This document shows positions 24,499 through 35,706 of a DNA stretch of 64,000 bases, in pieces (the first letter of the stretch is position 1; every line of letters starts with the position of its first letter). The translations under genes were made by a program, and so were the position numbers. The DNA comes from Agriotes lineatus (taxonomy: Eukaryota; Arthropoda; Insecta; Coleoptera; Elateridae). The DNA is taken from NCBI GenBank assembly GCA_940337035.1, contig OW679202.1, forward strand, positions 45,587,763 to 45,651,762, given 5' to 3'. The notes beneath the pieces were generated by a model that was not told where the DNA came from, ran no database searches, and was given only the letters and a program-made list of their open reading frames with translations.

Positions 24499-25316
24499 TG
24501 TAGCTGATGATTAATTACTATATTTTGCGCAACAAGCCATTAGTATTATTTATGTGGCAGTAGCAACAGGCGTTTGATCTTCAAACATTACTATTATTAT
24601 TAGCATTCAAGTGCAAAAGCTACGTTTGGTAGCTGTGAATCATATTAGTTTGAAGTAGAACTTAGATTTAAAATACCTATATTGCATACTTCATTATCTG
24701 TTCCAATATGCTGTTCAGTTTCTGTAACCTTCAGTATTTATTGCCTCGAAATTGTAAAAAAATAGTAAATGGGTTTGATTTCTGTGTACCTCCGTCTACA
24801 TATTTCTACTACCTGGTGTCCATTGTTTAAATATCTTACCTTATTTATTCTTTTCTTATTATGTTATACCTATATATCCTATACCTCGCTTCTTCTTTAA
24901 AACCAGAATATATAAACCGTGAATACCACCTCTACTGACATGCCATTGAAACAAGGGCCGTTACTGAAGAACAAAACAATCTTAAGAAGCAGTGAAATGA
25001 CAGTGTTATGAACAATAACCGAAACAGCATTCTAGAACAGAGTATGGAACGACAATATTAGACAAACATACAAAGAAGAACTAGCGCACTGCAAAGATAT
25101 ACAGGAAATAGTAGCTGAAATTATTCAGTAACACTTAAAGTGTATTTTTTTCTCCTCATAACTTCTCTCGTTTACTCCAGGAATTTATTCTTTTATGCCA
25201 TATGTGATCACCTTTGCCGAAGTATGAGATTTAGGTTGTCGCTCTGATGAATGCATTTTAGTAAATGCAGCACGTGTAATTTCGTTTTGGCATTTAATTT
25301 TTCCTTGAAGATTTAC
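24499..25316. other. No recognised gene
   Basis: AT-rich sequence. A-rich plus-strand stretch at about 24950-25130 is LINE-like in composition, but no diagnostic block could be read. Confidence 0.45.
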
Positions 25317-25536
25317 ACCCGTATTCATAGTCGTTCGCCAGCGACTCGCCAGCGACTCGCCAGCGACTCGCCGGCGAAACTCCGGAGTTTTGCCACGCCC
25401 CTTACGAGAATTAACCTTGCATAGTCGCTCGCCGGTAAAACCAAGGATGCGCGTTACTATGGTTTTCGGCGGAGCGCTGCATGCGCGAGCGACTATGCAA
25501 TGTTAATTCTCGTAAGGGGCGTGGTAGAACTACGGC
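25317..25536. mobile_element. Truncated copy of the foldback MITE found at the palindrome centre
   Basis: Begins acacccgtattcatagtcg exactly as the complete element at 27606-27866 and runs in the same orientation. It has three rather than two copies of the cagcgactcgc unit, and breaks off after ctacggc at 25536. That break is the outer edge of the left palindrome arm. The missing part is about the last 40 bp, including the right terminal repeat. Confidence 0.85.
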
Positions 25537-27200
25537 AAGATTCTACGAGACACGCTATGAGAAAACATCACGAGAAGAGCAATGGAAAAATGACTAATAG
25601 ACGCAATAGAAAGTCTATACCACACAAGTGAATGCTGCGTAATAAAAAAACATTAGATCACTGATACCTTTGAGACAAAAAAATGGTTGAAGGAAAGGCT
25701 AGAAGCTGAGCCCCTTACTATTTATTCTAGAAATGGACAAAATACGCGCCGGGGAAATATAAAACCATGCTATCTAGCCTAATGGAAAATGAGACCGGTG
25801 GAATGCACAACACTGTGATACGCAGATGTCATGTTAGTAACAGGAAACACAGCAGAGAACCTGCAACACATCATCGAAGTATACAATAAAGAGCTGCTGG
25901 GAAGGAATGTGAAAGTAAACGTAGAAAATATAAAAAAGTTGCGATATTGGCCAGTCGTATAATACACCAGATAAGCTTGATAAGCGAAACTTTGAAACGG
26001 GTCAAAGAATTTAAATACATAGGCGCAATGATAATGAAAAGCGAAACCTGTAAGAAGGGATAAATTAGAAAATAGGCGCTGCAAACAGTGTATTCCAAGC
26101 GTTTCAAGAAACTTTCTTGGGAAGAGGAAAGTCGAAAAACAAAGTTAGCAGTGTACGGTATAGTGGTAATACCAGTTTTAACCTACGTATGAGAGGCATA
26201 GACACCAACAAAGCAGCACAGAAATAAAGGCTACATGAACGGGGTTTCTATGGAAGGTGGTTGGTAAAATGAAGATCGACCAGTGAAAAAACACAGGTAT
26301 GCGAACAGAAAAAATCTGCAAAAGGCTTTACCCAGAACTTCCCTCGTCGAAATTGTGACACTAAATAATTTTAAAAATTAAATTAAGTTAGGAGTAAAAA
26401 TATCTTCACCTTTCTAATACATTAAATGCATTTTCAAATAAAAAGTTAGCCCGCTGGGGGATCTGAACTCCGCCGCATCTGCGAAGCAGATCGTAACCAC
26501 ATCGATTTTTGGTCTGCGCCATCGAGACATTGGAACGAGTGCTGCGAACGCCTCTCTTGAACAGAACGATCTTATTGTTGAAACGTTTCGATTCTTTTGT
26601 GACATTATCCTGTATCTGTTGATTTCTATTTTCGGCAAGTGTACATCCTGACCTATGTGAAAATTATTACTTCCTTCTATTTCAAAATTAACGCACAAAT
26701 AAACAGCACTTTATTTTTTTAATGTGCTCACCCTGTATATATTTGTCTGAAATTGTACCGGTTTCATAATGGGTATGCAAAATATCATCTTCCTCCGACA
26801 AATAGTTTTTGAGTTATACCGCCAACAGACAGACAGCCAGACAGCGAGACAAACAGACGGACAGACAGAATTGAGAAAACCTGTTTTTCGCCATCTAGGG
26901 ACCCTGAAAGGTGAATATCTGAATAAATCTCGGAAGGTGATTTTTTCTTGATTACAATACTTTCTTCGTCTTTCAGACGAGTTAAGTAAAAATGGATATA
27001 AAACAATTGCAAGTTGCAATTGATGTAGCACAAGTGAGATAGCTAGAATATCTGTATTGGAAAACATACGAAACAGCTACGATGGAAAGGACAGCCAGAG
27101 GTCGACCTAAACAGACGTGGGAGAAGAAGTCAAAGAGACGACGGAAAGAATGGAAGTACAATAGACAAACGTTGCGCAGAAGATGAAAGCCTTAGGAATC
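25537..27200 (+). pseudogene. LINE relic, left palindrome arm copy
   Basis: Plus-strand copy of the LINE that reads on the minus strand in the right arm. RT block TYADVMLVTGN near 25815-25850 (normally YADDMLV), NLQHIIEVYNKELLG following. Thumb-type residues near 26160-26280 include TPTKQHRNK in one frame. The frame is interrupted by an antisense HINE-like repeat (26309-26992) and resumes with LEYLYWKTYETATMERTARGRPKQTW near 27035-27120. It begins abruptly at the palindrome edge. Confidence 0.7.
26309..26992 (-). repeat. HINE-like dispersed repeat, left palindrome arm copy
   Basis: Mirror of 28480-29163. Contains the terminal motif, a tRNA-like module at about 26458-26530, the gggtgagcac-type block, and a (GACA)n tract (complement of GTCT) near 26823-26870. 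Inserted in the LINE and then duplicated with it. Confidence 0.75.
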
Positions 27201-27605
27201 CGATTGAAAGTACTGAGAGATACTCAAAGAATGGTTGTAGAATGCAAAAAAGATGGAAGAATCGTGTTAACAGAATAACTACTATTATAATGCTTAACCA
27301 AACGCTCAAATAGCAATCGATAGGAAAAATAAAAGTTGAGAGGCCGAGCAAAAGGTGGTGAATGCAGAATAGCTCGCCCGTCTAAACTTGAAAAGAAAAG
27401 AAAAAGAAAAGACAGCGGTCCTTCAACTGCTTTTTAATACAATCAGTAAGACTAGAGATCGATTACTCTTAATCGTCGCAACATCGATACAATCAAAACA
27501 ACATCTATTATAATAGATAATAATAGAAAATAATTATCTTCCGCTGTTAGAATCAGACACCTCCACCACCATGGCAAGTATTTGGAAAATTTTACTGCTG
27601 AAAAT

Positions 27606-27866
27606 CTAACACCCGTATTCATAGTCGTTCGCCAGCGACTCGCCAGCGACTCGCCGGCGAAACGCCGGAGTTTTGCCACGCCCCTTACGAGAATTAACCT
27701 TGTATAGTCGCTCGCCGGTAAAACCAAGGATGCGCGTTACTATGGTTTTCGGCGGAGCGCTGCATGCGCGAGCGACTATGCAATGTTAATTCTCGTAAGG
27801 GGCGTGGTAAAACTACGGCGTTTCGCCGGCGAGTCGCTGGCGAACGACTATGAATACGGGTGTTAG
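27606..27866. mobile_element. Foldback MITE at the palindrome centre
   Basis: About 260 bp with terminal inverted repeats beginning aacacccgtattcatagtcg, rich in cgccagcgactcgc-type units, plus inner inverted segments (acgagaattaac / gttaattctcgt and ctcgccgg / gcgagcg). Its own dyad at 27736 is also the dyad of the 4.4-kb palindrome. Only the innermost 30 bp or so break perfect symmetry. No coding capacity. The superfamily is uncertain because the symmetric flanks hide any target duplication. Confidence 0.85.
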
Positions 27867-28271
27867 AGTTTCAGCAGTAAAATTTTCCAAATACTTGCCA
27901 TGGTGGTGGAGGTGTCTGATTCTAACAGCGGAAGATAATTATTTTCTATTATTATCTATTATAATAGATGTTGTTTTGATTGTATCGATGTTGCGACGAT
28001 TAAGAGTAATCGATCTCTAGTCTTACTGACTGTATTAAAAAGCAGTTGAAGGACCGCTGTCTTTTCTTTTTCTTTTCTTTTCAAGTTTAGACGGGCGAGC
28101 TATTCTGCATTCACCACCTTTTGCTCGGCCTCTCAACTTTTATTTTTCCTATCGATTGCTATTTGAGCGTTTGGTTAAGCATTATAATAGTAGTTATTCT
28201 GTTAACACGATTCTTCCATCTTTTTTGCATTCTACAACCATTCTTTGAGTATCTCTCAGTACTTTCAATCG

Positions 28272-30370
28272 GATTCCTAAGGCTTTCATCTTCTGCGCAA
28301 CGTTTGTCTATTGTACTTCCATTCTTTCCGTCGTCTCTTTGACTTCTTCTCCCACGTCTGTTTAGGTCGACCTCTGGCTGTCCTTTCCATCGTAGCTGTT
28401 TCGTATGTTTTCCAATACAGATATTCTAGCTATCTCAGTTGTGCTACATCAATTGCAACTTGCAATTGTTTTATATCCATTTTTACTTAACTCGTCTGAA
28501 AGACGAAGAAAGTATTGTAATCAAGAAAAAATCACCTTCCGAGATTTATTCAGATATTCACCTTTCAGGGTCCCTAGATGGCGAAAAACAGGTTTTCTCA
28601 ATTCTGTCTGTCCGTCTGTCTGTCTCGCTGTCTGGCTGTCTGTCTGTTGGCGGTATAACTCAAAAACTATTTGTCGGAGGAAGATGATATTTTGCATACC
28701 CATTATGAAACCGGTACAATTTCAGACAAATATATACAGGGTGAGCACATTAAAAAAATAAAGTGCTGTTTATTTGTGCGTTAATTTTGAAATAGAAGGA
28801 AGTAATAATTTTCACATAGGTCAGGATGTACACTTGCCGAAAATAGAAATCAACAGATACAGGATAATGTCACAAAAGAATCGAAACGTTTCAACAATAA
28901 GATCGTTCTGTTCAAGAGAGGCGTTCGCAGCACTCGTTCCAATGTCTCGATGGCGCAGACCAAAAATCGATGTGGTTACGATCTGCTTCGCAGATGCGGC
29001 GGAGTTCAGATCCCCCAGCGGGCTAACTTTTTATTTGAAAATGCATTTAATGTATTAGAAAGGTGAAGATATTTTTACTCCTAACTTAATTTAATTTTTA
29101 AAATTATTTAGTGTCACAATTTCGACGAGGGAAGTTCTGGGTAAAGACTTTTGCAGATTTTTTCTGTTCGCATACCTGTGTTTTTTCACTGGTCGATCTT
29201 CATTTTACCAACCACCTTCCATAGAAACCCCGTTCATGTAGCCTTTATTTCTGTGCTGCTTTGTTGGTGTCTATGCCTCTCATACGTAGGTTAAAACTGG
29301 TATTACCACTATACCGTACACTGCTAACTTTGTTTTTCGACTTTCCTCTTCCCAAGAAAGGTTCTTGAAACGCTTGAAATACACTGTTTGCAGAGCCTAT
29401 TTTCTCATTTATCCCTTCTTACAGGTTTCGCTTTTCATTATCATTGCGCCTATGTATTTAAATTCTTTGACCCGTTTCAAAGTTTCGCTTATCAAGCTTA
29501 TCTGGTGTATTATACGACTGGCCAATATCACAACTTTTTTATATTTTCTACGTTTACTTTCACATTCCTTCCCAGCAGCTCTTTATTGTATACTTCGATG
29601 ATGTGTTGCAGGTTCTCTGCTGTGTTTCCTGTTACTAACATGACATCTGCGTATCACAGTGTTGTGCATTCCACCGGTCTCATTTTCCATTAGGCTAGAT
29701 AGCATGGTTTTATATTTCCCCGGCGCGTATTTTGTCCATTTCTAGAATAAATAGTAAGGGGCTCAGCTTCTAGCCTTTCCTTCAACCAGTTTTTTGTCTC
29801 AAAGGTATCAGTGATCTAATGTTTTGTTATTACGCAGCATTCACTTGTGTGGTATAGACTTTCTATTGCGTCTATTAGTCATTTTTCCATTGCTCTTCTG
29901 GTGATGTTTTCTCATAGCGTCTCTCGTAGAATCTTGTCGAATGCCTTCTTCATATGTAGAAATTCCAGTGAAATTCTTTGTCATACGTAATCGTCTTTTC
30001 TGAGGACTGTCGCTAGATCTTGTTCTTCGTTCCAGATTGTCCTTCCTCCAGCTGGTGTTCAGTTTCTGGGATTCTGGTAGAAACCTTACCGTGTATGCTG
30101 AGGAGCGAGACACCTCGATAGTTTTTGCACCTTTGTATATCTCCTGTAGATTGGCGCTATGCAACGTCTAGATGGTGTAACCACTCTTTTATTTTGCTAT
30201 CCAACTTTTGGATATAGAAGATAGTGTGTGACGATAGCTAGTGCTTTATGGAATGTAGGCCGCGCTTCTTTTATATTTTTTCTTATATCCTTTCGTTCCG
30301 TAAATACTTTGAATATTGCTATCGTCAGCCTTGTTGTTAACATCTCCGCTGCTGGGGCATCGGCTTCTAC
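28272..30370 (-). pseudogene. LINE relic, right palindrome arm and beyond (ancestral copy)
   Basis: Reading right to left from 30370: EADAPAAEML near 30350, AIFKVFTERKDIRK near 30320, residues corresponding to NYRGVSLLSIHGKV near 30130-30085, ISTYEEGIRQDSTRD near 29955, RT palm near 29660 with the degraded YADV box, thumb near 29300. It is then interrupted by the HINE-like repeat (28480-29163) and resumes to about 28272 with the GRPKQTW block. Continuity through 29936 shows this arm is the original locus. Many stops and frameshifts. An APE-type clade is inferred. Confidence 0.7.
28480..29163 (+). repeat. HINE-like dispersed repeat, reference copy for this window
   Basis: The most complete uninterrupted copy, 684 bp. 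The 5' end is a T run, then a hairpin with arms acttaactcgtct and agacgaagaaagt. A (GTCT)n tract lies at about 28602-28645, followed by ggcggtataactcaaaaac and acagggtgagcac. A tRNA-like module occupies about 28942-29022, with ggcgcagacc and B-box-like ggagttcagatccc at 29001-29014. The 3' end carries tcgacgagggaagttctggg, the inverted complement of the 5' hairpin arm, then acttttgcagatttttt. Subterminal inverted repeats plus a (GTCT)n tract and T-rich insertion borders match the published architecture of Helentron-associated elements. The tRNA-like part is not part of that description. Confidence 0.65.
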
Positions 30371-30494
30371 CCGTTGAATACATTTTTTACATTAAAAGCT
30401 TATCTCCAAAGCGGAATTGGGGAATTGCAGTGAAATTGGTGTGAACCTAGAACCAGAGGGTCTACCACTGAGACATCTCCACTGCTTTGATATT
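30371..30494 (-). mobile_element. Possible tRNA-headed SINE fragment
   Basis: On the minus strand from about 30494: gtggagatgtctcagtggta resembles a Pol III A box region, and about 30 bp on, tctaggttcacacc resembles a B box. A short body follows to about 30371, adjoining the LINE relic. No target duplication or tail seen. Confidence 0.35.
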
Positions 30495-33226
30495 ACTTAA
30501 TCTCATTGTTGAAGTCGTGGTAATATGTATATGTGCTGATACACCAAATATTTTTTAATCAGATCTGGACTGTTTTAATGAGAAGCATTTTCAAGCAAAT
30601 ACTCAACAGCGCACGTTGGCTATTTTTGAAAAGATCAAAATTTAGTAAAGATTGTCGTTACTAGCATCAACTGTCCTTTGACTTTTCAATTTCTAGAGTG
30701 ATTGTAATAAATTATTGCTTCCTATCAAAAATGTTTGCTGTGATTTTTTCAAAACAATTATTAAATTAGCTCCAAGTTTCCTGTATGTAATAGTTAATAG
30801 TGCATAAGTAATTGAATAATTATTCTTCTCTCAGTGTACTGTAATTTATATTTATTTTTGGGATATCCTTACAGATAATAAAACCCCACTCGCAGGCTTC
30901 ATAATTATTATCTTTGTTTAAAAAATTAGCATAACTACATATGGTGCAGCGCATCAAGTATAGCCTCGTTGCTCTAATGATAGTCACGCTTCACCTGGTT
31001 AACTGCACAGATGGACACAGATGGAAATGTGTCCGCCACTTCTTCAGTTATCTCTAGGGATATCCAAATTTTATCAAACTGCTCTAACTTCACATGTTTT
31101 ATAATCATCAATTCAAAATTTGGTTTGGAGAACCATTGCAGTTTTGAATGTATTGTGTTATCATTAAATCTGTCCGGACCCTAAACTACCACCTGTATAA
31201 TATTTTGATAGAGAGTAGCGTTACTTTACCATAACTGCATTACTAGGGTTTTGCTACTTATGTAAGATATTTACTTGTACGCTCTCTGTGCATATCTTTT
31301 ATGCCAAATTATAATGGTAATTTGTGATTCTAGGTTACCAAGAGACGTGATGCTTTGCTACTATAGTTTCCCATGAAGTAGTTGTTAATTCTGCACTGTA
31401 AATTCTCAATTTTAAACAATAAAGCAGACTGATAACACTGCTCTATTTTTTTTATTATGCAAGCTACTTCACTTTCATTGAAGCAAATGGTTAGGTAGTG
31501 TATCGAAGTTTATTTAATTAGAACAGTAGCTACTTTGCGATGATTTTTCAATGATTTTATAATCAAGCTTTCTCTTAACAGGTTTTCGATATCCCCTATT
31601 TTAAATTTCCGTACTTCATCGTTGGGTTCCATTAATGCGTGCTCAATCAGTAGTTAATCTAAATTGGTCGTCTGGGAGTTTTACACTAATTAGAAGCTCA
31701 TCGTTCACAAAGCTACAGGATGTGTCTATAGAAATCGATTTTCAGTATAACTAATTTCCCAGTAGACCCTTACATTTATATTTCATGAAACTAGTACTAC
31801 AATTTGATTAAAATATTTAATGCTAGCGTTGAGACAATATAATTACGTTTTTTCAGTTCCTGACACCGAAATGCTTATTATTGGCCACTGTTAATTGAAG
31901 TTTTTATGCCTTTTGTGTTAATTATAACTTCCAACCCCCGTATATTTCAATACATTAATCGTCTTGTTGTTGAATTTTCGTTGTATGCATTTCTTATTCA
32001 AACTACAATAGCATTTTTCTTTTCGCTGTAAAGTAATATAAGTACTGCCAATTAGAATTATTGTTTTGTCCTTTTTTTAAGTTATCTTTAGTACTTGTAA
32101 CTTAAGTTCTTAGATTAATTTGTATTCTTTAGCTTATATTGAGCTAAAATAGAGAAAAAGCAATAAGCTAAGTGATGAGCGAACAAAAAAATAATCTGAA
32201 GGCAAAACCCATCGGTTTGTCTCTAAAATTAATACTGACAAAAAAAAAGTATAAATGGGGATAATCATACGCTATCATTTTTCTGTGAAAATTCACAAGT
32301 TAACCGGATCTTATGGAATGCTGCTGCGCAAATAGTTCAGAAATTCGTTTGTTTTTCTGTTATCATTTGTTAAAGACGATATACTATATCTGATTTTCAT
32401 CGCAACATGAAAGATAAAAATATAGTACAGTATAAATACTAAGATTGATTCTAGCCTCTATAGTATGAAAAATGCATTAACATAATCTCTAATCTTTACT
32501 AGGTCTACAGAAAGTAAGTTTAGGTCGAAGATCAAATTCACATTTTTTTTCCACTTATGCTTTTTAGAAAAACAATAGAAGACGTTTATTATCTTATCAA
32601 GATCAATGAAGAGCGGATATAAAATCTCTTCGTTAATCGATCGACCATTACCGCTCTCCACCTCACGTCCCAGAATATTCACTGCTATAGAATAGCCTAA
32701 AGAAACTCTCAGACACAAATCTTTAGTAAACACACTCTTGTCCATTTTCGAGTACAAGTAGAGATAACTAGATGGGAATTTGTCAAATCACGAGGGCTGG
32801 AGCGATATTTAATAAAATTTGACTGAATCTAAATATAATAATAAAACGTTTCGCCTTTTTTATAGCCTTACATAAAAGTCAGAACCATGACTACCACTGC
32901 ACGCAGAATCCAAACGTTTGAAAGATAATATAGTTCAGTAATTAGGATTTCTTCTTCAAGACAGAAAATGAAAAAGAAAACTCTTTTGTCATAGCAAATA
33001 TTTCTAAAAGCGTTATTGCTCTATCAATGCAACTAGAAGAAAGTTTACAAATATAGAGAGATAATTAAAGAAAAACAGGTGTACTTATAGACAATTGAGG
33101 TTAGTGCGTCTAAAGGCGAAACAAAACAAAAACAGGCATATGTAATTTGCTACATGTAGTTAGCGGTTCAAAAGCAATACTAAGGAAATCCTATTGAGTC
33201 CTATTGAGCGAATTATGAATAGTATA
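30495..33226. other. AT-rich region, no recognised gene
   Basis: Long AT-rich stretch. A 99-codon minus-strand open frame at 32458-32757 has no recognised motif and no supporting signals. Nothing else supported. Confidence 0.5.
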
Positions 33227-33234
33227 CAGAAGAC

Positions 33235-33457
33235 TAGGCATGTCAGTCATGCGGCCTGCGGGCCGCATGTGGCCCTTTGCAAGCACACCTGCAGTCCTGC
33301 AGCCCGCACAAAGGACACTGTAGCGATTAATTGAAGTAATTTAGGCATTTCTGCAATAATGTTTATTAAGTTACTTCAATTAGTTGTCGTGTGCGGCCCT
33401 CATGATAACACAAATGTACCCCTATGGCCCTCGGGGACCCTCAGTTTGACATGCTTG
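33235..33457. mobile_element. hAT-type MITE, 223 bp, perfect 8-bp duplication
   Basis: Ends taggcatgtcag and, from the other side, caagcatgtcaa form the terminal inverted repeat. The 8-bp sequence cagaagac is perfectly duplicated at 33227-33234 and 33458-33465. Subterminal GC-rich segments (gcggcctgcgggccgcatg near 33251) are of the kind common in hAT MITEs, and an inner inverted pair (aattgaagtaa / ttacttcaatt) adds a second hairpin. Non-coding. The perfect duplication suggests a fairly recent insertion. Confidence 0.85.
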
Positions 33458-34492
33458 CAGAAGACCTTTCAAAAGATCATGCAACAAGTAATGTAGCATA
33501 ACAAAGGGTATGACTACATTGTAATGTCGGTAACATCACCTAAGCACTGCGCTCTGCCCTTAGGTACTACACCACAGTACTAGCTTGAAGGGTTCGAGAG
33601 CCTCGACACTGGGGAGGCGACATAATCTTAATTCGTGCTTCTGAGCGAATATTCTTATCTCATTAGTGAATGTAGGAGTACCAAGATGTCGGTGAAGATT
33701 ATTATTACGAATGTACCATTGAGCTCTGATCACGTTTCTCAGCAATATTTTTTGAAGGGTCTAGATAACTTATGTTATTCTGTTTGCCACATCTCCAAAG
33801 TTGAACGCTATAAATCCAGACAGATTTTGGTATCTGGTTATAGCATTTAGTATTTGGTTTTATATGGGCAACTGAGAGTCTTCCATCTCAATTTTGTATC
33901 GAGTGCTATCGTCACATATTTGGAATTATTTTCATATAAAGTCGGCGTCTGTACATAATTTAAGTTAACGTAAGTATTCTTTTTCTAGTATTCGTCCTCT
34001 TGCTCGATCCTGAGCAATGTATCAGATATATAAGGATGTTTTTTTGGTAAAATTGTATTTAATTTAAAAATCCCTTCTTCATTGCAAACCTTAGGCCGGA
34101 GTTATATCAAAGGAAATGGTTGAATAACTTTGTTTTTTCTCTAGTGTTGTTTCAATAATAGCCATGATTCTGTGCACTAGTCGATAGTAGAGTGACTATT
34201 TAAAACCAAAGATATGGTTTGGTTTTAGTCCATTCTTTTTTATTATTATTTTCATTATCTTCACAAGCAGCTTCTCAAGTCATTTTGGTATAATTAAAAG
34301 CAAAAATATCAGTTTGTACGTGTATAACTTAACTTCATTTGGTGGCTCTCCTAGTTTTTCAATTATAATAATTTTCAGTTTCTGAAGACATGATTAGCTT
34401 AGTAGCGTGAAAGCTGCATTTATTAGATAAGTCAGCGTGGCTATACCTTTCCTGGGTAGTTGTTTCCGGATTATGAGGTCAAATCCAGCAAC

Positions 34493-35550
34493 TTTTTTAC
34501 TTCCCTCTTCTAAAAGACGAAGGAAGTATTGTAATCGCGAAAAAATCACCTTCCGAGATTTCTTCAGATCTTCACGTTTCAGAGTGCCTAGATGACGAAA
34601 AACATGTTTTCTCAATTCCGTCTGTCTGTCTGTTGGCAGTATAGCTCAAAAAGTATTTGTCGCAAGAAGACGATATTTTGCATACGTATTATATATCTAC
34701 CTCGCATAAAACCGGTACAATTTCATACAAATATATACAGGGTGAGCACCTTAAAAAATAAATTCTGTTTATATTTGCGTGAAGTAGGAAATAGATTAAA
34801 GTAGTAATTTGTACATAGAGCAGGCCTTACACTTGGCGAAAATAGAACCCAATAAATACAAAATAAGGTCGCAAAAAATTCAAAAAGTTTCAACAATAGC
34901 ACCGTTCGCACACATATCAGCGAGTCTGCATGGCGCAGTTAAATCTATCTGACTATCGACGATTGTATCCGTAGATGGTGTAGATCGAATCCCTTACCGG
35001 TATTTTTTTAATTTGACAATTGGTTTAATTTGCATAATCAAGCATTAAGGTATTGTTAGCTCTATTTTCCTTTGAATTTTAGGCCGCGAGCTGCATAAAT
35101 GTATAAATCCCAAACCTTGAAATAGACGGGAAACGCATATTTGGGCCAGGCATCGACGTATATCGTTGCACATAAATATATACATCCTGCGTATGATATG
35201 TTTCAAAACGAATAAAGAAGTTTTTAGTGAAAGAATTATCTGCATTGGTTTATTGATGTAAAAAATATAATTTTCTTAAGACATGCCCGGCATGAAGGTT
35301 AAGCCAGCTGAAACCCAACGATACGGACAGCACTCCATAGAGTAGCAAGAAGTTGGTCGGTGGAATTGTTCGCAGTCGCAAGCGCCGCGGTTCAAATCCC
35401 TCCGGTAACGGTTTTTTTTATTTGAAAATTTATTTAATTTATTAGAAACGTGAAGATGTTTCTACTCGTAACTTAATTTCATTTTTAAAATTATTTAGTG
35501 TCACAATGTCGACGAGGTAAGTTCTGGGTAAAGCCTTTTACAGATTTTTT
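34493..35550 (+). repeat. HINE-like composite repeat inserted in Jockey LINE (first)
   Basis: Starts with the T run and hairpin acttccctcttct/agacgaaggaagt. It has a short (GTCT)n tract at about 34619-34632, a first tRNA-like module at about 34930-35005 (gcatggcgcag, atcgaatccc), a linker of about 250 bp, and a second tRNA-like module at about 35335-35405 with B box ggttcaaatcc at 35389-35399. It ends tcgacgaggtaagttctggg. Longer than the 684-bp copy because of the second module. LINE coding blocks lie on either side in the correct order. Confidence 0.65.
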
Positions 35551-35706
35551 CGGATTGAGGTTAGATTTTATTTCATCAATCACTCCGTAGCCTTCCACAA
35601 CGAGCACGCTATTCTTTTGCTAGCCGTTAGATTTTCAATATAACTGAATATCTTCTTCAGTTTTTGGGCCTCCATTTTTAATTGCTGGATTTTATGGCCG
35701 AAGAGT

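Larger units (their letters stand above)
25536..29936. repeat. 4.4-kb near-perfect palindrome (inverted duplication)
   Basis: Left arm 25536-27736 and right arm 27736-29936 are reverse complements. For every corresponding landmark I checked the two coordinates sum to 55472, so there is no net indel along 2.2 kb. Only scattered substitutions were seen (for example at the pairs near 26111/29361, 26056/29416 and 27036/28436), roughly 99% identity by eye. There is no spacer, since the centre is itself a foldback MITE. The arms contain the same LINE fragment and the same HINE-like insertion. Right of 29936 the LINE continues, whereas left of 25536 it stops at a MITE fragment, so the right arm is the ancestral copy. 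Confidence 0.92.

Noticed and set aside
25340..25380. CRISPR-like or satellite array from repeated cagcgactcgc units
   Set aside because: Only two or three direct 11-bp units, confined to the MITE ends. No spacers; eukaryotic context.
26711..28761. Paired open frames rich in QTDSQT-type or LSVCLSV-type repeats
   Set aside because: They translate the (GTCT)n microsatellite of the HINE-like repeat and occur in every copy regardless of context.
32458..32757. 99-codon minus-strand open frame as a host gene
   Set aside because: No recognised domain, no splice or promoter context, and such lengths occur by chance in 64 kb of AT-rich DNA.
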